Assembly (NCBI GenBank): GCA_947034895.1
Contig: OX344762.1
Coordinates: 13,335,501-13,399,500 of the forward strand
Reading direction: 5' to 3'
Length of the DNA stretch: 64,000 nt
From: Rhytidiadelphus loreus
Taxonomy: Eukaryota > Streptophyta > Bryopsida > Hypnales > Hylocomiaceae
Shown here: one piece after another, positions 15,388 to 28,066 of the stretch
How positions within the stretch are numbered: the first letter of the stretch is position 1
How the letters are laid out: each line of letters opens with the position of its first letter
Made by a program: the position numbers and the translations under genes
The notes under the pieces: generated by a model
The model's database searches: none
What the model was told of the DNA's origin: nothing
Seen by the model: the letters and a program-made list of their open reading frames with translations, nothing else

Positions 15388-15959
15388 TACTAGTTTGTTG
15401 GTCCATTGAAATCCTCATAGGGCTGATTGTACTAATAAACTTGAAATGATAACTAAATGCATCTAGCCACTTACTAAGCATATTAGTAACATGGCTTACT
15501 AATTGGAAATTAAACCCACTCTGCCGCTTGCTTGAAGATTTATGAGCTGTTTTGGTAGCAATTAACCAACACAGCTAAACGCATTTATTTTTCAGATCTT
15601 GAATATCTGTATGTGATGCTTGGTGGTATCTAAGCACATTATCAAGAGTTATGAGATTGAATATTGTGGCATTTACAATAACTAAGGTAGGTGACTTGAA
15701 TTGCGACCCACTTCTTGGAACCGTCCCTATAGGAGGCTCTGAAATGGACACTAAGCAGTTTTGAAATGGGTTTTTGATAATGTGAGAGCTTAATAAGGTT
15801 TGTTAGATGTTGGTTTATACTTTACATATGGTGTAATAAGAGCCTGGGTGGGTCGATTTTGAACTGAGAGTGGATACAAGACATGTGTTCGCTTCATTTT
15901 TGCAAGAAACAAATTTATGGCTGAACATCCTTTCACTAAAATGATTCTCAGTCACTCAT

Positions 15960-16440
15960 TAATTCTTGGATTGATATGAAATTTTAGCCACACAAACTAG
16001 ACTATTAGGCTCAACTTTTCCAACAAAAAATATTGAAAACGGACCTTGTATGAAGAAGTTATAAGCCGCCGAAGTTCACTGTGATCGAAGAATGTCGGGA
16101 TTTAGAACTTCGAATTGCTCCCAAACATTCAAAACAACTTGAATTGACATGAAAATTTTACCACAATAACTAGACCTCAAGGGGAACATAACCCAACAAA
16201 TTTTACTGAAAACAAACTTAGAATGAAGGAAATAGAAGCCCCCGAAGCTGCAGCCAGCAAATGCAGTTTGGTGAACTTAAATTGAACTTGTGAACTTCGA
16301 TTGGCTCCCAAAAAATCAATATAACTCGGATTGATCTGAAAATTTTATCTCACAAACTAGAAGAGAGAGCGCAAATTTTACAACAACTTTTATTGAATTT
16401 GGAAATTAGATGCAAAAGTTAGAGCACTTTGAATTGGACT
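15960..16440. repeat. Degenerate three-unit tandem repeat (left arm)
   Basis: Three units of about 175-185 bp start near 15,966, 16,139 and 16,324. Each begins with a form of TTGATCTGAAAATTTTA..CACAAACTAG and continues with a conserved ACAA..TTATTGAA..GAAG..TAGAAGC pattern. Unit identity looks low (roughly 60-70% by eye). Confidence 0.6.
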
Positions 16441-19399
16441 TGAAAGTATGTGAAGACAATATTGGTTTCCTGGCTTCAGTTTAGTAAAGGTCACATTTAA
16501 GAACCTTAAGTATTACTTGTTCAATGCTTCATTGCTTGTTTTTGGTCACACCATATCTTTTTTCAGACCGCGCATGTGTGGGTTTTGCAAGGCCTAGGAT
16601 CACAAATAGGTGCCTATGGCAGAATTGTTTGGAAATTCATAAGTAATTCATAAATGCTTAGAAAAATATGAAACCACTTGGGTTGCATCCGCATCAACTT
16701 CTCTTCAAGTGAAAAATAAGTGAAAATATTTTTAGGCATCTGAAAACCATCAAAATGACCCAACAGCTGGTAAACTGACGGTTTATGAGCACACTACCTT
16801 AGTCGTTATTTCAACTATACCTGCATTACAAACCAGTACTAGACTTGACTACCTTACTGTGGCTTGACGCAATTTCGGCCTGGATGCCTGGATGCAACAC
16901 TAGATCATACTAGTTGTAGAACTCTGAAGAGTGCATTTCAGAGCTTTTTGTTTACTACTACCTGGTATGGATTTTCACCTAATTGCTACACAAAAATCAT
17001 GGCTTCTTCCCAAACCACTACTTCATAGGTTTTTTGATTGATTGAGATTATTGCATACATGTTGTTTATGTTTTTTCCAAGCAAAAGCTATAATACGCAT
17101 TTGTGGGCTTAAGACACCTATTGTATCCTTGCTAACCTTGCATTTTTGTGTGTTGGTTTTGGGGATGGGCACAGGTGAGGCCCCAAACCTCTTGGAGAAA
17201 TTTTGGACTCAAGATAATTGTAATAATCCGCAATTCTCTCATACTTTGATGTTGCTTTATATTTTAGAAGTTCTCCATGTCCAATGATTATGCCAAAACT
17301 CTATTACATGGATTTATTCTATTTTGTTGATTCTACCTCTATCTATTAAATCTTCTCTATTCTTGTCTATTCTTGTCTATTATATCTATTCATACATGGA
17401 CAATGAATAGGAACTATAGTTTACAAACCTTTGTATGACAATGTGCTGGAAATTAGACTTGCTCCAATTACACGAATTTTCAACTGGGAAGAAGTAGATT
17501 AGTGCTTGACTAGTTTACGATGTACCAAAAAAAGCGAATTTTTTAAAATTAAAAAAAAAAAAATTTATTCGTAAATTTTGGTTCCTGCGCCACTGTACGT
17601 CACTGTAGGTACAGCTAGGCGGAAATAGGGGGGAAATGAATTTTTGAGCAAATAAATAGTAAATTATAGGTTACCTCGGAGGGCTGTAGAGCAGCCCTTT
17701 GGAGGCCTGAAATTTTTTCTAATGTAGGAGAATTGAACTTCTATTACGGTTCAACAACGAAGTTGCATGTAGTAGGAAGGTTGTACTTGCTAGTGAGAGA
17801 GACAAGCCGTGAACCCTACCCTCTCAATCAACAACCCAGATATTCTCTCAGTGCAATGTTGATCAACGAAGACGGATTTTTGTAAGATTGACAGTCTGGA
17901 GAGTTCAAATTTTTTTCTATGTTGATCAATGGTAGGGAATCATTTTGATTTTGGTAATGGGTTTTTCTTAAATCAAAATTTTTCGTTGTATAGATCAACA
18001 ACATGATTTCTTTTTAGTCTACATTTTTTCAGGGATAGTCAATGAAGTTCCTTCTAAATTAAACTTTTCAACACTATCCTAAACATACTTCAAAAAAATT
18101 CAAAAAATTCACATTCATGTATAAAATTGCACCTAAGAATTATTGAACTATATGAGAGAAGACACAAATGCTCAAGGATATTTCAACAATTACAAAAATG
18201 AAAAGTTCATTGAAAACATTTCAACATCATTTGAGAAGAAAATTGCTAATAATATTTTTCAACATTAATTTATTCAAAATAAGTTCAAGAATTTTCCAAT
18301 AAGTAAAAGAATTGGTTCAATCTTTTCAAGAATAATATTTTTTATAGAATCATTTGTACAAGATTATTTATGACATGAATTAATTCTAAACCTTTCATTT
18401 TGAAGCTTCTTGACATTTAACTAGCAAAAATCTTTGTATAAAATCACTTGAGTTATGAAAATTGAAATGCATTTAGAAGGGATTTTGCTTCTTTGGAGGG
18501 CTAGCTGCAAGTTCCTTGCAATTCCCAGATTGTGGGAACGCAACCACGTACCTTGCTAACATGGCTAAGAAACTACCACGTCAATAAATAATAATAAAAT
18601 ATATATATTTTTAAATTAATTAAAATTTTATTTTATATATATATTCTAAAAAGAATTATTTATTATTTTACTTTTAAAAATTTCAAGAGCAATGGTTGGT
18701 TCCAACAACAGGAACCAACCTAAAACGACCCTCCAACGGGTTGAAACACATTCAATGGAAAATATGACAAATAATTAGTAACAAGTTTTCTTTGGGGCAA
18801 TGCAAAAGATGATCATTCATGGCATCATGAAGCTTTAAACATCTATAGACATGGATGAAACAAACCAAATGTGGATCATGAGAATTCATTAAGTCACACA
18901 AATATGCATACATTAATTTATCCAAAATAGAATGAAAGTCTCGAAAGGTTTTGTTGCAATTGAATCCGATGTCATATCATCCAAAAAATTCTTCGGAGTC
19001 TCAAAGCCTATATAATAAGTTGTGCCAAGTACCAATAAATTTAGATGCCAAGGGTTCAATTAGACACCCTTCTTCTCTAGTTCTCAGTGCAACAAATTTG
19101 TAAATATAGTATTAGCCTGGGTAATAGTGCAAGAAAAGGTATACATTAGTCTTCCAAATTAATTCACAACATGTCTAGCAATGTATTGAAGTCCATCTTT
19201 GCAGCAAGTTGCACTACCTACTCGACTACCTAGACTTGCTTCCATTGAATCGAGCATTGAATTTGATCACTAAAAGCAAGTAGTACTCTTGTGGTTTTTA
19301 AAATTAGCCAACTTGGACTGAGCTTGAATCTCACATATTTGTGTACACTAATAATTAATACAATTTGTAAAACATTATTGACTTTTCAAAGTTTTCAAC

Positions 19400-20000
19400 A
19401 CAACACTTGCTCCAATCCATTAAAATTAGTAGCATTAACATCTTTCACTTGCACTAGCATACTTGATGATGCAACTAGTTGTTGCAATTGTTGCAAAGGA
19501 GATTGCAAACCCTAGATTGATGGAATGCATGTATACAAAGTTGTATTGATGAATCCAATGGCAAATGAGTGATTCATTAATTCTAGCTAATTGTGCATGT
19601 TTTGGATATTTGATTACAATAGTGGAGAGATTAAGGGAGAGAATGTATGGTTGCATCAATTTAATGTATATTTATACATTTTATTTTAGCTTTTGGTATC
19701 AAATGTATCCACATAAATTGTAACACTGATGGAATGCAATCAATCAAATAAAATCATAATTTATCAATGCTAATTAAGCTAGACAATTTGAGATTGTTTC
19801 AATGCTAAGAAAAAACTTGAGATTCTATGGGCGGAAAGATTGTGTATGAAGGAATTATAGCATTATTACACTTCAACTTCTTCAATCTCACTTCCTTGGG
19901 GCAAGGGGGGAACAATTGGACTTCTATTAAGGTATGTATACCCCAAATTGCATTGTATCTAAAAGCACTACTTCAACAAATCCTCACTTTGTATATGTCT
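19400..20000 (-). repeat. Dispersed repeat R1 (left arm)
   Basis: Its reverse complement shares long interrupted matches with 50,560-50,930 and 56,830-57,230, including the series ATTGCATTCCATCA, then AAATGTA.AAATATACATT, then ATGCAACCATA. It has no coding capacity. It is probably part of an old non-autonomous mobile element. Confidence 0.6.
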
Positions 20001-23000
20001 TGAAAATCAATATATAACTATTGTTGAAGAAACAATTTTAGAACATCTACCATAAAAGCTTAAACTCTTCATAACTTTTGCATACAATATCCACATGTTG
20101 AGTTCTTTGGTGAATTTAAACTTCCTTTCATTTTCCAAAAAGAAAATATAAAAATTTGGCCAATCTAATGGTGCACATTAGAAAAAGTGATGCTTTGGGT
20201 GTTCATAATTTAGGGCTTAAGGAACTATGTGTTCAAGTACCACTGAAATCAAATCTTAGTTGTGGAATGTGAATGCCTACTTTTTGGCAAAAAATGAACA
20301 AAGTAATGATACTTTAACCAAAATGATTTGTGCTATTCTAAAAAACACTTGTATTATTTTTGTCAGGCTTTGCAAGTTTAGTAGGCTATCAAATTGCAAT
20401 ATTTTTAGAGTAGTACTCATTTGGGCCTCAATATTATACCAAAAAGGGTAGTTGAGGGACATGGCATATATAACCCTACCATAATTTTTTGGTACTTTAG
20501 AAAATGATTTGTTATGAAAAGTCAAATTTCAAATACATGCCATTATATTACATTTGTAGGTTTAGAGTATGTAGTACTTTTCAACATCTTTTCTATGGAA
20601 TTAGGAGTTGACTTTAATAATACCTAATATCCTAACTTATAGACACATTAAGTTTCTATAAATCAACGAGTTTCTTTTTTCTCCGAGCTACAGTTGTAGT
20701 TAAAGATCTCTAATAACAACTAAAAGAAAATTAGAACTTTTAATATTAGAATTTTTTTTCCTAATTTGAATAGTTTTCTTCTAATTGCAAGAATGAAAAT
20801 GTCAAAAGATGCAATTTTTTTCAAAAAATAAACTTCCCAAGTTCCTATTTTACAATGATACTCCAACATAGTGTAAAACTCTTTAGATTGATAGATGGCA
20901 TAATTCATGATGACATACTAGGCAATGATTTAGTGATGAAAAACAACCTTTATCTATCAATTTTGTTGATTTGAAAATGTATAGGTGGATCAAATCACAC
21001 TCAAATGGACCGCAAAAGGGGTCAAACCCAATGAAATCTGCAATACAACTTCTTTTTTGCTATTGTTTTGCAAAGCTATTCTATTAATATAGGTAGTCTA
21101 GTCTTTTTGACAAGTACTTCAAGCCATGTTAAGATTCACGTTTTTTTATTCATCAAAAAACAAAAATTCTTTACATAAGTTCAAGTGTCAACTTGTCATG
21201 TTGTTCAATAGACAAAAAGGAGTCTAATTTCTAAAGAATAATAATGTGATTGAATCCACAAGAATTATGTGTATATATAATTGTATGATAAAGTAGAAAA
21301 TGACTTCTTTGATACAATTTCAATATTTTTTTTTATTTTCTATAATATTCAGAAGTAAAAGCACATAAATCTCCTTTTCAATATATAAATTAATCTAAAT
21401 GATGATTGTATCAAAGTAAACAATATATATTATTCACATCAAGGGCACTATATAAGCTATATTTGGAATCCAATGTTTAAATTTTTTTATAGAACAAATC
21501 AATAGTTTATTAATAATCATTTAATTAATTTAGAAAATTCACTATTTTAGTGTTTAAGATTTAATCACGTAAAATCCTTTTTGATAGTTTTATCTTTGAG
21601 AAGTATAGAAAAACTAAATAAAAATGTCTTCTTAAAGTGCTATATTGTAAAAAAGACACTAAATTTAGCTTAAAAATTAGTGATTTATGTCCTTTTAAGG
21701 ATTTTATCCATGAAATTTTTTCTCCAACTTATCAATGAAACCCATTGCAATACTATCATCTATAAAAAAAAATTTAAATGACAACATCAAAGTAATCTAT
21801 CGCTTTTAAATTTCAAATTTTAGAAAAGGACTTTAGACCAATCCTAGCAAAATAATCCCAATGGTACCTTTGAGTGTGGTTTGACCCAGGTGTCAATGTA
21901 GTAGTGAATTTAGCTTAAAAAGGATAGTGGAGACTTTTTGGCCTATTGTCCAATACTCCATATTATTTAAGCAAAGGAGTATTTTGCATTATTGAATGCC
22001 AAAAATAGAAACGTGAATGCAACAAGTATTATAAAATTACTTGCAATTGCCTAGCATGAGTAATAACAAACATACTTCTAATGATAGTAGAAGGACAACA
22101 ATTCAAGGTTAGTGTGAAATCATGAAATATTTGCTGATTTTGTTGAATTTTGGAGGACTATTTTCATTACTCCAGCTTTTGGAAAAAAATATTTAAAAAA
22201 TATTTAAATATGGGTAATTAGTAGAGCATTAAAATTAATGTATTTCCAAAAATTGAGATTTAAATATTTTTAACCAGAATCTTTTTTTTCAAACTTCATT
22301 TTGCAACTATCTATGAATATGATATTTTGGTATTTATTTTTTAGAGATATGATTACATGTCTTCTATTAGTCCTAAATAGATGTTTTTTTTGTGAAAAAT
22401 TGAAATTACCATGATTTTTGGAATAAAAATTAAAAAGTGAAACAATTTGTATCAATTGCAATTGTAAGCTCAAAATATCTCTCTAAAATTTTAAAAATTT
22501 AACACTCTATGGTTGAAGGCCCAAAATTCAATTTGCTACAAGAAATTTGATTATAGGAATTATTTTTTTCAAAATTTCAAATTGGGATAGAGACTAAATT
22601 TGATAAGATTCATTTCATTAGCTAGATTCAAATTCAAAAAAGAACATTTTGATTCATGGCTAAAATTATAATAATGTTGGAGGAGCATAATTTGCTAAAT
22701 CCATGAATTTGCCATTTTCTTATGTTGGAAAGTTGAAAATATTTCTAGCAAAGAATATTCAACATCATTCACTGAAATGAATTCAAGCAAGTCCATGTAA
22801 GAAATTGGATGGAAAAGCTTTATTTTTCCATCTAGGAGCTCTCTCTAAAATCATCCAAAGGATTGAAAAAGTTTTCTCAAGTGTTCCAAGATTAACAACT
22901 TAACATAAAATACTAAAGAAATCTACGCATTTAAAAAAAGTGTTCTTAGAATTGAAAAGCAATCTCTCCAATAAAAGATGCAATCTGCAAAATTTCTAAT

Positions 23001-25461
23001 ACATATTTGAATCCTAAAAAATATTCTAGGACAATTTTTGTATAAATTTCTTTTTCCCAAACCTTGGAGATTTTTATATGAGATTTTTACTTTTCATTTT
23101 TTACCAACCTAAAACCAAACACCTAAAACTGACCAAATAAGCATTTGGAATATTTGATGGTTCTACTATTACTTCATTTTTTTCCATGTGAATTACCTAC
23201 CTACCATCCCACTGCACGGTCTAAGAGCATTGAAAAAATAGATTTGCAGTAGAAGTGAGTCAAGGTGTTTGCATGAACAAGGCAATCATTAAGGACCTTC
23301 TTCTTTGTTGTGTGTACCTATGTTTAGAAGATGCTCTTGCTTGCTAGAGCTTTACAATTTGATGTCACTTGTAGTTGCTTCTATCACCATTTAGAGAGCA
23401 TGGACATATCTTTCTTGGTTTAGCTTTCAAAAATTGGTGCTCATTTTTGGAAGGTGTAGAAGAAGTGGATCTCTCTACTTCAAGAATTTGGTAGTATTGG
23501 TTAGTATTGTGAGTTTTGATGAATACGTGGTTCATCAATTTGTTCTTCCTTGAATATTTTGTCATTTTGAACATAATTGTTAGATTTGAATTATGGAGTG
23601 CAAGATTTGGGATTTTGTTTTGTTTGCTCAATGCTACTTGAGAACTTAGTTGAAGATTTTGAGTGTATTGTGGTGAGAATTATGTGTGACAAGGGAAGAG
23701 AGAGTGTACAATAAGATGCAGTTTCTCTGAATTTATTCTTAAATAGTGTATGGATTGGCATTGTTGCATGTGATCTTGTCTTTCTCCTATAATTGATTTA
23801 ATAGCTCTCATTTTCTAGTAGTGAAGCATTCCTTTTCTTTTTTAAATGTGTTTTTTGAATGATGTTTGCCATAAATTTGCTCTTCAATCATTTTTTTACA
23901 TTTATAAAAAAATTGTAGATCTATATAAGGGATTTTTGTTGTTGTGTTTTTGGTTGCTATGCAAAGTCTTTCCAATAGCTATGCTTTCGATATTGCATTT
24001 GGCATCTTGCCCAAGACGTTAGCTTACATTGTTTTTATGATAAGAATATACATGCAAAATTGCATCAATGAAAGGAGGTTTGAGTCATTCACCAATTGGT
24101 ACTACTAATCATGCTTTCAGGACTTGGATATCAATGTAAAATTACCATTTTTTTTGCAATCACCCAATAGTAAATATTTAGATATTGTAAGTTTATTTTG
24201 TATTGAATAAATTTTTTATGAATTCAGTTTTTATTCAAAAATTTACTTGAAATTCAAATCGTCTCAAATCTCAAAAGACTATGAAAGTTTTAAAACTTAT
24301 AGAAGAAAGACTCATGATTTTATCTTTGGATTTTAAAAAATTCACTCATACATATAGTTGGATGAATAAGTGCACAAAATGAAGGATTTTGGAGTTTGAC
24401 TTTGAGTATAGTCATAGGATTTGTCCATGTATGAACTAAATGAATGATGAATGATTAGAGTAGAAGGATTTTCCCTCCCAATTTTGTCATACTTGGGTCT
24501 CTTGACATTCAACAAATATAACCTTAAAGAACCAATTAGGAAAGTTTAACAGTTTATAACTAAGTTACACATGCAGCATCATGATGTAATAAAGTCTTTA
24601 GTGGGGTTTTCTAAAAACACTTCAAAAATGCACCTATTTTATATGTAAGACAATTTAAAGTGTCTACAAAGCATCAATGTTGTTAAATTGGTAGTATTCC
24701 GTTAGAGAAATTCTCATCCCTTTAGAGGGCCGCTCCGTAGTGACCAAACCAGTCTATTAATCGCGTAAGAATTAGTAGGGGCATATAGCCACAATGCATT
24801 GTCAGAGTGGATGAATATCACGAAAGACGTGAGAATTCCAATAATAAAAGTGTAATAGAAGTTTGTTCAATAATCAACCGCGTGAACATAAGAGGTGATT
24901 AATTGGGAAATTAAGCAATTTCAATGAAATTAAGCAAAATGAAGTGAGTTTTCAAGCTAGTCGCTAAAAAAATTAGGAAACTCTTACATTTCCCAACTAA
25001 CTTTTAAAGTCACTTAGTTTAGGATGTATAATGATGAGAAGAGAATCTCTTTATGTACTCATGGGGTGATAGGAGGTAGAACAACCCATGTCAGATATGT
25101 AGTTTAGAATTTGTAGTTTTTCAACCGCTCATAGTTAAGTTTAAAATAGGAATTGTGTTAAAACTAGAATTTCAGACCTCATTTAGGCATAGTATAATAA
25201 TTTTTATCTAAAACCTTTGAACTAAATAAAGTTGGAGAATCAAACTAGTTTTCATGTCCGAAAATCCTTTTGAAGTTTAGAGCCTCCAATAAAAAGTTAT
25301 GGGCAATTGACGTTATGCTTTAAAAAAAAAGTGTTACAATTGGCAAGGATTACTTTGAAACTGCCTTCAATTCTGAGACAATTAACACGGGTTTTACATG
25401 GCTAGGTGTTCAAGGGAGGCTGAGGGTTTCTATTATTGAAGGAAAAAAACAGTGAGCGTAC

Positions 25462-25985
25462 CAATTTAGAATGGTGGAGAACCACCACATGTGCCCGCCC
25501 GAGTGCTTCCAATGACTCTCGCATAGGTCCTTGTGGTACAAGTTTCCCGTTTCCCCACAACGACACAGCGTTGATCATCACAATCTCCAAATTACGTTCC
25601 AGTGCCCAGTGCTGCATCAACCAAAGCATTGAATCGATTTAAATCCAGTCAACACGGTGTTTAAACATGGAACAGTATCATAAAATTCTTGAAAGAGTGG
25701 CAAACACCTTGAGCCAAACTGCTAATTCAAGGAACAATCAGGATATCCAATTCTCTGATATCTTCTTCCTTTGGCACAAGTTCTCTCACAATACTAGAAA
25801 AATATGCACAAATTTCAAGCTCAAAACGCAGAATGCTCAAATGGATGTCACGGTCATCAGCAACCAGGATCAATGAAACGAAGCAACTAACAAGCAAAAA
25901 AACAATACCAGCAGTGAGACCCTGACCTGCATCCCATCGTCAAGAATGGCGACCCAGGTGGTTTCTTCACAAGATTTCCACATAA
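25462..25985 (-). pseudogene. LpxK (tetraacyldisaccharide 4'-kinase) two-exon fragment
   Basis: On the minus strand, exon 25,927-~25,985 ends ...TWVAILDDGMQ. It is followed by a 315-bp intron (donor GTCAGG, acceptor TGATGCAG), then exon 25,462-25,611, exactly 50 codons: HWALERNLEIVMINAVSLWG, then NGKLVPQGPMRESLEALGRA and HVVVLHHSKL, and a donor GTACGC. The DDGMQHW motif split by the intron and the WGNG.L.P.GP.RE..EALGRA segment are hallmarks of LpxK, the lipid A pathway kinase that plants keep in mitochondria. The intron rules out bacterial contamination. The N-terminal P-loop part and the C-terminal part are not visible, so this is a fragment, or the visible centre of a gene whose other exons are beyond recognition. 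It lies head to head with the DWNN gene. Confidence 0.8.
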
Positions 25986-26100
25986 TTACGGTTCTTTGAT
26001 TTCTGCGTGGTCATTGAATCAAGTCCCTAAATTGCAGGTTCTCCGTCCAACACTCTGTTGGAGAATGGAAAGCGCTACCTTTGCTCTTGTTCAGTCCCTA

Positions 26101-26270
26101 AATTAAAGTAAAAGCAAGGGAGTTCACAGGAAAGTAAAAGTTGGGGCTACCATTCACATCAAAGTAAAAGTGAAAGTAAAAGCACATGGGTAACTATAAA
26201 ACACTACTAGTGCTTCCCTTCTCTCTTCACTCTTGCTTGTTGTATTCACTCTTCTCTTCACTCTTGTTTT
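26101..26270 (+). promoter_or_regulatory. Putative promoter of the DWNN gene
   Basis: Five or more AAAGTAAAAG-like elements (26,107-26,185; AAAG cores as used by Dof factors) precede TATAAAA at 26,195-26,201. After the TATA box comes a CT-rich leader with TCTCTTCACTCTTG repeated twice. The LpxK fragment lies head to head about 200 bp upstream, so the region could once have been bidirectional. Confidence 0.5.
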
Positions 26271-26393
26271 AAACATTTTGTGGAGTATTGCCATTTCAAA
26301 GAAACATCCATTCACTCCTTTTCTTCATCGTAGCTTAGTTCTATATTATATTTCTTTCTCTTTGCTTCGTCGGTGTCACTAAGCTTTTCAAAC

Positions 26394-26792
26394 ATGGCTG
26401 TGCACTTTACCTTTTTTACTTTCAATAAGAGCTACTCAATTCCATGTGTACATGATTCCATTTTTCTAATGGAATTGAAGGATGCAATTCGGGATGCAAT
26501 TGATTTGCCATCTTTTGATGAATTGAAGATGAAAGAATTGGAGCAAGTTGATTTTAGGGTTTATGACTATGATACCAAAGAGGAAATTGTGGGTGAAAGA
26601 ACGAGGATTAGAAAAAACGCTTGTGTATTGGTGAAGAGAGTTCCAGCACATGTTGTATTTACACAACAAAATCAACAACTTGTAAGAGTTTCAAGTGAAG
26701 GTTTGAAAGTAGTTAACACATGTGCAAAGAACATCAATGATGACGGCTTTGGAGAAGACATCTATTCTCAATCTTTTGCCTATACTACATGA
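26394..26792 (+). CDS. Stand-alone DWNN-domain protein (RBBP6-like N-terminal domain)
   Basis: 132 codons from ATG at 26,394 to TGA. Residues 1-86 have the DWNN ubiquitin-like fold signature: MAVHFTFFTFN...YSIP at the start, a helix with LMELKDAIRDAID, VYDYDTKEEIVGE, and RIRKNACVLVKRVP at the end. A conserved FGEDIY (119-124) follows, as in the linker of full-length RBBP6/DWNN proteins. The protein then stops where the CCHC zinc knuckle and RING domain would begin. Full-length relatives are E3 ubiquitin ligases of the mRNA 3'-processing machinery; a DWNN-only product is known for human RBBP6 isoform 3. A TATAAAA (26,195-26,201) lies about 190 bp upstream. The frame is intronless, and an A24 tract (26,915-26,938) follows 122 bp after the stop, so a retrocopy is possible. 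I did not find parts of the missing domains downstream. Confidence 0.78.
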   Translation: MAVHFTFFTFNKSYSIPCVHDSIFLMELKDAIRDAIDLPSFDELKMKELEQVDFRVYDYDTKEEIVGERTRIRKNACVLVKRVPAHVVFTQQNQQLVRVSSEGLKVVNTCAKNINDDGFGEDIYSQSFAYTT

Positions 26793-27369
26793 ATAATAAA
26801 AAAATAATAAAAATTGGAAATTAAATTTGAAAAAGAAGTATGAAAGAAGAAGAAGGTATATATATTAGACCGTTTACTACCAATTGCTAGTTGTAATGAA
26901 GCAAAAAAATTTGGAAAAAAAAAAAAAAAAAAAAAAAATGTAACATTACTTTGGGGCCTCCGGAATTTTAGGCCTATTCCCTTCACTGTTATCCCCGCAG
27001 TGAAAGAACGGCCGGCTGTCAGAAGAAAAGAAATTCATAAAAATATTTTAATTCTTCAAATGAGATGAAATGAAAAAAAAAAAAAAAAAAAAAGATTGAA
27101 AAAAAAATTGAAAAAAAAAAAGTTAAAAAATGAGATGGCAACCTCTCAACCAGACAGGACCATTGTGGTGTCACTGCAACAGTCACGTTCCCTAGTTATC
27201 ACAACATTATAACTTGCAGTCTCCTAAAGACCCGAAAAAACATCTAATGTTTGCATTAAGTCTACGGATGATATTCCAATAGAATTGATGTGCATTCTAT
27301 GCAAAGTATTATAATGGATCCAATGTAGTGATGCAATGATTGATGTTTATTTCAAATCAAATCCAAGTG
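26793..27369. other. Region after the DWNN gene with A tracts
   Basis: Contains an A24 run (26,915-26,938), an A21 run (27,073-27,093) and shorter A runs to about 27,120. Otherwise no gene or RNA recognised. Confidence 0.6.
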
Positions 27370-28066
27370 GGGTAGATGCAAGAAACACCAAATGATTTAG
27401 GGAGCATTCTGCCAAAACGTTTTTTCTGCCCAGTACTCGTAGTACTACAAAACGGAGCAATCTCAACCGTTGATCCAAAAAATCAACGGCCAATAGTACT
27501 TTTGAGTACTTAATAATACTGAAACAATACTCTTTGAAAAAAAATGATAGTTTGTCACAAAAAGTAGGTAAAATTAAGTATAAATTAATAATAATTAGAA
27601 AATCATGAATAAAAAATACTAAGAATTGACCATTTGTAAAGACTTGATAGTGATTACATTTTACCAAAAACTAAAAGTTGAAACCATCATAAATGTTTGG
27701 AGCACTATGGGCAAGGGACCCCTATTTGCATGCATGTTGAAGACAAGAATTGTGTTTTTTTGAATGCCCTTTGGTGGGCACATGCCCTTCTATTGTGGCA
27801 ATAGCCCACAACAATCCTAGATGTACATCATCATTTTTGGATGCTCCACAGTACTAAAAAACCCTAAAACACAAAGTGTGACAAATTAGGTAAATTACAA
27901 TTTAATTAAAGGATTTTTTTTCAAAATTTCTCAAAAATAAGGAATCTGAGGACTTCCAAGTTAGCCATCTCCAATAAAAATTTCAAGTACATGGACTTCA
28001 TTTCCCAAAAGATATGGCGAATGGCAACTCCGTCATTCCAATTGTGACGCAAAATAGTACCGGTGT
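27370..28066 (-). mobile_element. Decayed MITE at the inner edge of the right arm
   Basis: The reverse complement matches the MITE at 57,341-58,065 along nearly its whole length, at roughly 75-80% by eye. A degenerate TIR (GGGGTAGATGCAAGAAAC) lies at about 27,375. The other end loses similarity at about 28,066, ten bases from the palindrome arm. It contains an internal short inverted repeat CCGTTGAT...ATCAACGG (in the 27,460-27,490 area). Confidence 0.72.

Larger units (their letters stand above)
15390..22052. other. AT-rich non-coding arm region, left
   Basis: Outside the transposon but inside the palindrome. I see no gene; the 60-82-codon frames here look accidental. It holds a three-unit degenerate tandem repeat (15,960-16,440), repeat segments shared with the right side of the window (about 16,625-16,740 and 19,400-20,000) and an A/T stretch at about 18,585-18,660. 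The reverse complement is 28,366-35,028. Confidence 0.7.

Noticed and set aside
17042..17287. 81-codon frame in the arm AT-rich region
   Set aside because: Hydrophobic start but no domain or splice context. Its mirror copy is only the palindrome duplicate, so conservation says nothing.
25667..25876. Plus-strand 69-codon frame in the spacer
   Set aside because: It lies antisense within the LpxK intron and has no features of its own.
25462..25985. LpxK-like sequence as bacterial contamination or horizontal transfer
   Set aside because: The DDGMQ|HW motif is interrupted by a clean GT-AG intron and the sequence resembles plant LpxK; plants have this gene natively.
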